Shown: positions 62,132 to 64,000 of the stretch, piece by piece
Numbering within the stretch: position 1 is the first letter of the stretch
Layout: each line of letters starts with the position of its first letter
From: Bufo bufo
Taxonomy: Eukaryota > Chordata > Amphibia > Anura > Bufonidae
Length of the DNA: 64,000 bases
Direction: 5' to 3'
Assembly (NCBI RefSeq): GCF_905171765.1
Contig: NC_053389.1
Location: 404,164,645-404,228,644, forward strand
Position numbers and translations under genes: made by a program
Notes under the pieces: model-generated
Told to the model about the DNA's origin: nothing
The model's database searches: none
Seen by the model: the letters and a program-made list of their open reading frames with translations, nothing else

Positions 62132-64000
62132 TTAGTCAAACGTATCCCCCACTGTCAGTCCCTTCGGGATCCATGCCTCATTCATCTTAATGAAGGTGAG
62201 GTAATCAACACTTTTTTGACCGAAGCGACTTCTTTTGTCAGTGACAATGCCTCCTGCTGCACTGAAGGTCCTTTCTGACAGGACACTTGAAGCGGGGCAG
62301 GCCAGAAGTTCTATCGCAAACTGGGATAGCTCAGGCCACAGGTCAAGCCTGCACACCCAGTAATCAAGGGGTTCATCGCTCCTCAGAGTGTCGATATCTG
62401 CAGTTAAGGCGAGGTAGTTTGCTCCCTGTCGGTCGAGTCGTTCTCTAAAGCTGAAGGGCTGTGGCGATGTGTAGGACTGAAAAAGCTCTGCATGTCCTCC
62501 ATCAACAACACATCTGTAAAGCGTCTTGTCCTTGCCGCCGTGGTCATGGTAGGAGGAGGATTACTTTCACGTCTTCCCCAGTTAGATTCCCGTTGTACTG
62601 TGACATCCCCCTTATAAGCTGTGTAAAGCATATTTTTTTGTTTGGTTTTGAACTGCTGCATCCTTTCTGACTTTCAGTAATTTGGTAACATTTCCACCAC
62701 TTTCTGCTTATACCGGGGGTCTAGTAGTGTGGCCACCCAGTACAGGTCGTTCTCCTTCATCCTTTTTATACGAGGGTCCCTCAACAGACATGACATCATG
62801 AAAGACCCCATTTGCACAAGGTTGGATGCCGAGCTACTCATTTCCCGTTCCTTGTCCTCACTGATGTCATTGACGGTCTGTTCTTCCCCCCAGCCACGTA
62901 TAACACCATGGGTCCTAGATAGGTGACAACAACGAGCACCCTGGGATGCCTGCTGTGGTTGGTCTTCCTCCTCCTCAAAGCCACATTCCTCCTCTCACTC
63001 CTCTTCCTCATACTCCTCTTGCAGCGTTGCCGCAGGTCCGGCAAGCGATGATGACAAGGCTGTTTCTGGTGGTGATGGTGACCATAACTCTTCCTCTTCA
63101 CGCTCATCTACAGCCTGATCCAGCACTCTTTGCAGGGCACGCTCCAGGAAGAAAACAAATGGGATGAGGTCGCTGATGGTGCCTTCGGTGCGACTGACTA
63201 GGTTTGTCACCTCCTCAAAAGGACGCATGAGCCTACAGGCATTACGCATGAGCGTCCAGTAACATGGCAAAAAAATTCCCAGCTCCGCAGAGGCTGTCCT
63301 AGCACCCCGGTCATACAAATACTTGTAGACGGCTTTTTCTTGTTGGAGCAGGCGGTCGAACATTAGGAGTGTTGAATTCCAACATGTCGGGCTGTCAGAA
63401 ATCAAGCGCCTCACTGGCATGTTGTTTCGGCGCTGAATGTTTGAAAAGTGCGCCATGGCCGTGTAGGAATGCCTGAAATGGCCACACACCTTCCTGGCCT
63501 GCTTGAGGACGTCCTGTAAGCCTGGGTACTTAGACACAAAGCGTTGTATGATGAGATTCAACACATGTGACAACTTGTCCAAATTCAATGCTGCCAACAA
63601 ATTGCTTCCATTGTCACACACCACTTTGCCGATCTCCAGTTGGTCCTGGGTCAGCCACTGATCCACCTGTGCGTTCAGGGCGGACAGGAGTGCTGGTCTG
63701 ATGTGGCTCTCTGCTTTCAGGCAAGTCAACCCCAAGACAGCGTGACACTGTCGTATCCGGGATGTGGAATAGCCCCTGGGGAGCTGGGGGGATTCAGTTG
63801 ATGTGCAGCCAGACGCCGCAGCAGAAGAGGACTCAGCAGAGGTTATCGAAGAGGATGGAGTAGGAGGAGTAGAGGAGGTGACAGTAGGCCTGCCTGCAAG
63901 TCGTGGCGGTGTCACCAACTTCGCTGCAGAGCCACGCATTCCAGCCGTCAGCAGGTTGACCCAATGCGCAGTGTACGTGATATACCTGCCCTGACCATGC
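62132..64000 (-). pseudogene. hAT-D transposase, partial and broken
   Basis: The minus strand is homologous to the C-terminal 60% of the hAT-C protein; the BED part lies outside the window. Lesions within the window are a 7-bp deletion near 62454, a TGA at 62674-62676 where hAT-C has CGA (Arg), a TGA at 62995-62997 where hAT-C has Ser, and an 18-bp in-frame deletion near 63563 that removes the conserved CMAH segment between cacatgtg repeats. The dimerisation region (LACPASSVLSERTFSAAGG) and the end TVGDTFD are intact. It cannot make a full protein. Confidence 0.93.

Larger units (their letters stand above)
59096..64000 (-). mobile_element. hAT-D: damaged second copy of the hAT-C family, cut by the window end
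   Basis: The left end TAGAGATGTCGCGAACATAA matches that of hAT-C. It is preceded by gtggggtt (59088-59095), the presumed duplication, whose partner is outside the window. Order and sequence match hAT-C: 3' region, 190-bp units, untranslated region and transposase on the minus strand. A solo LTR (61113-62057) interrupts it. The left end also has a short tandem gcaaattttgcggcgaac duplication not seen in hAT-C. Confidence 0.92.

Overview
This window looks like intergenic, repeat-saturated DNA from a frog (an anuran amphibian, probably a neobatrachian). I infer this from the mix of repeats: CR1 LINEs with (ACATAG)n-type 3' tails, an L1/Tx1-like LINE, a chromovirus gypsy element, a Penelope-like element, many Tc1/mariner elements, large BED-type hAT transposons, a piggyBac relic and many palindromic MITEs. 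I found no host protein-coding gene, rRNA or functional tRNA. Almost everything that can be read is mobile DNA inserted into older mobile DNA.

Layout. Bases 1-400 are the end of a hAT element that enters from outside the window. From 401 to about 21.5 kb lies one decayed minus-strand hAT (called hAT-A). Its transposase is cut into pieces by three independent insertions: a TIR-bounded non-autonomous element (1004-6281) that itself holds two Tc1 transposons and Penelope 3' ends; a CR1 LINE (6349-8543 plus 12053-12569) that is itself split by a second CR1 with an intact 981-aa ORF2 (8544-12052); and a plus-strand hAT (14713-20128, hAT-P) inserted in a 90-bp minisatellite of hAT-A. From 21.2 to 24.6 kb are MITEs, one nested in another. 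From 24.9 to 33.2 kb is a run of Tc1/mariner elements, several inside a Penelope 3' region. From 33.2 to 35.2 kb three TIR elements are nested like Russian dolls with clear target duplications. A decayed piggyBac follows (35.4-36.9 kb).

From 37.3 kb to the end the host is a minus-strand chromovirus gypsy (3' LTR 37330-38013; RT/RNase H at 57.3-59.1 kb). It is split by an L1-like LINE (about 38.5-57.3 kb). That LINE is in turn split by a Tc1 (38982-40547) and by a 13.6-kb hAT (41056-54617, hAT-C) with a perfect 8-bp target duplication, an intact 1082-aa BED-type transposase and more than 8 kb of internal satellite DNA. A second, damaged copy of the same hAT family (hAT-D, 59096 to beyond 64000) sits in the gypsy pol region and carries a solo LTR.

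The most striking points are these. hAT elements repeatedly carry subterminal tandem arrays, some with higher-order structure, and two copies of one family differ in array length. Five Tc1/mariner families in one window have catalytic spacings DD34E, DD34E, DD35E, DD36E and DD37E. Tc1 elements sit back to back in (TA)n tracts. Reading-frame continuity and target duplications allow the order of insertion to be worked out. Intact ORFs (hAT-C, CR1-2 ORF2, and three Tc1/mariner transposases) point to recent activity.
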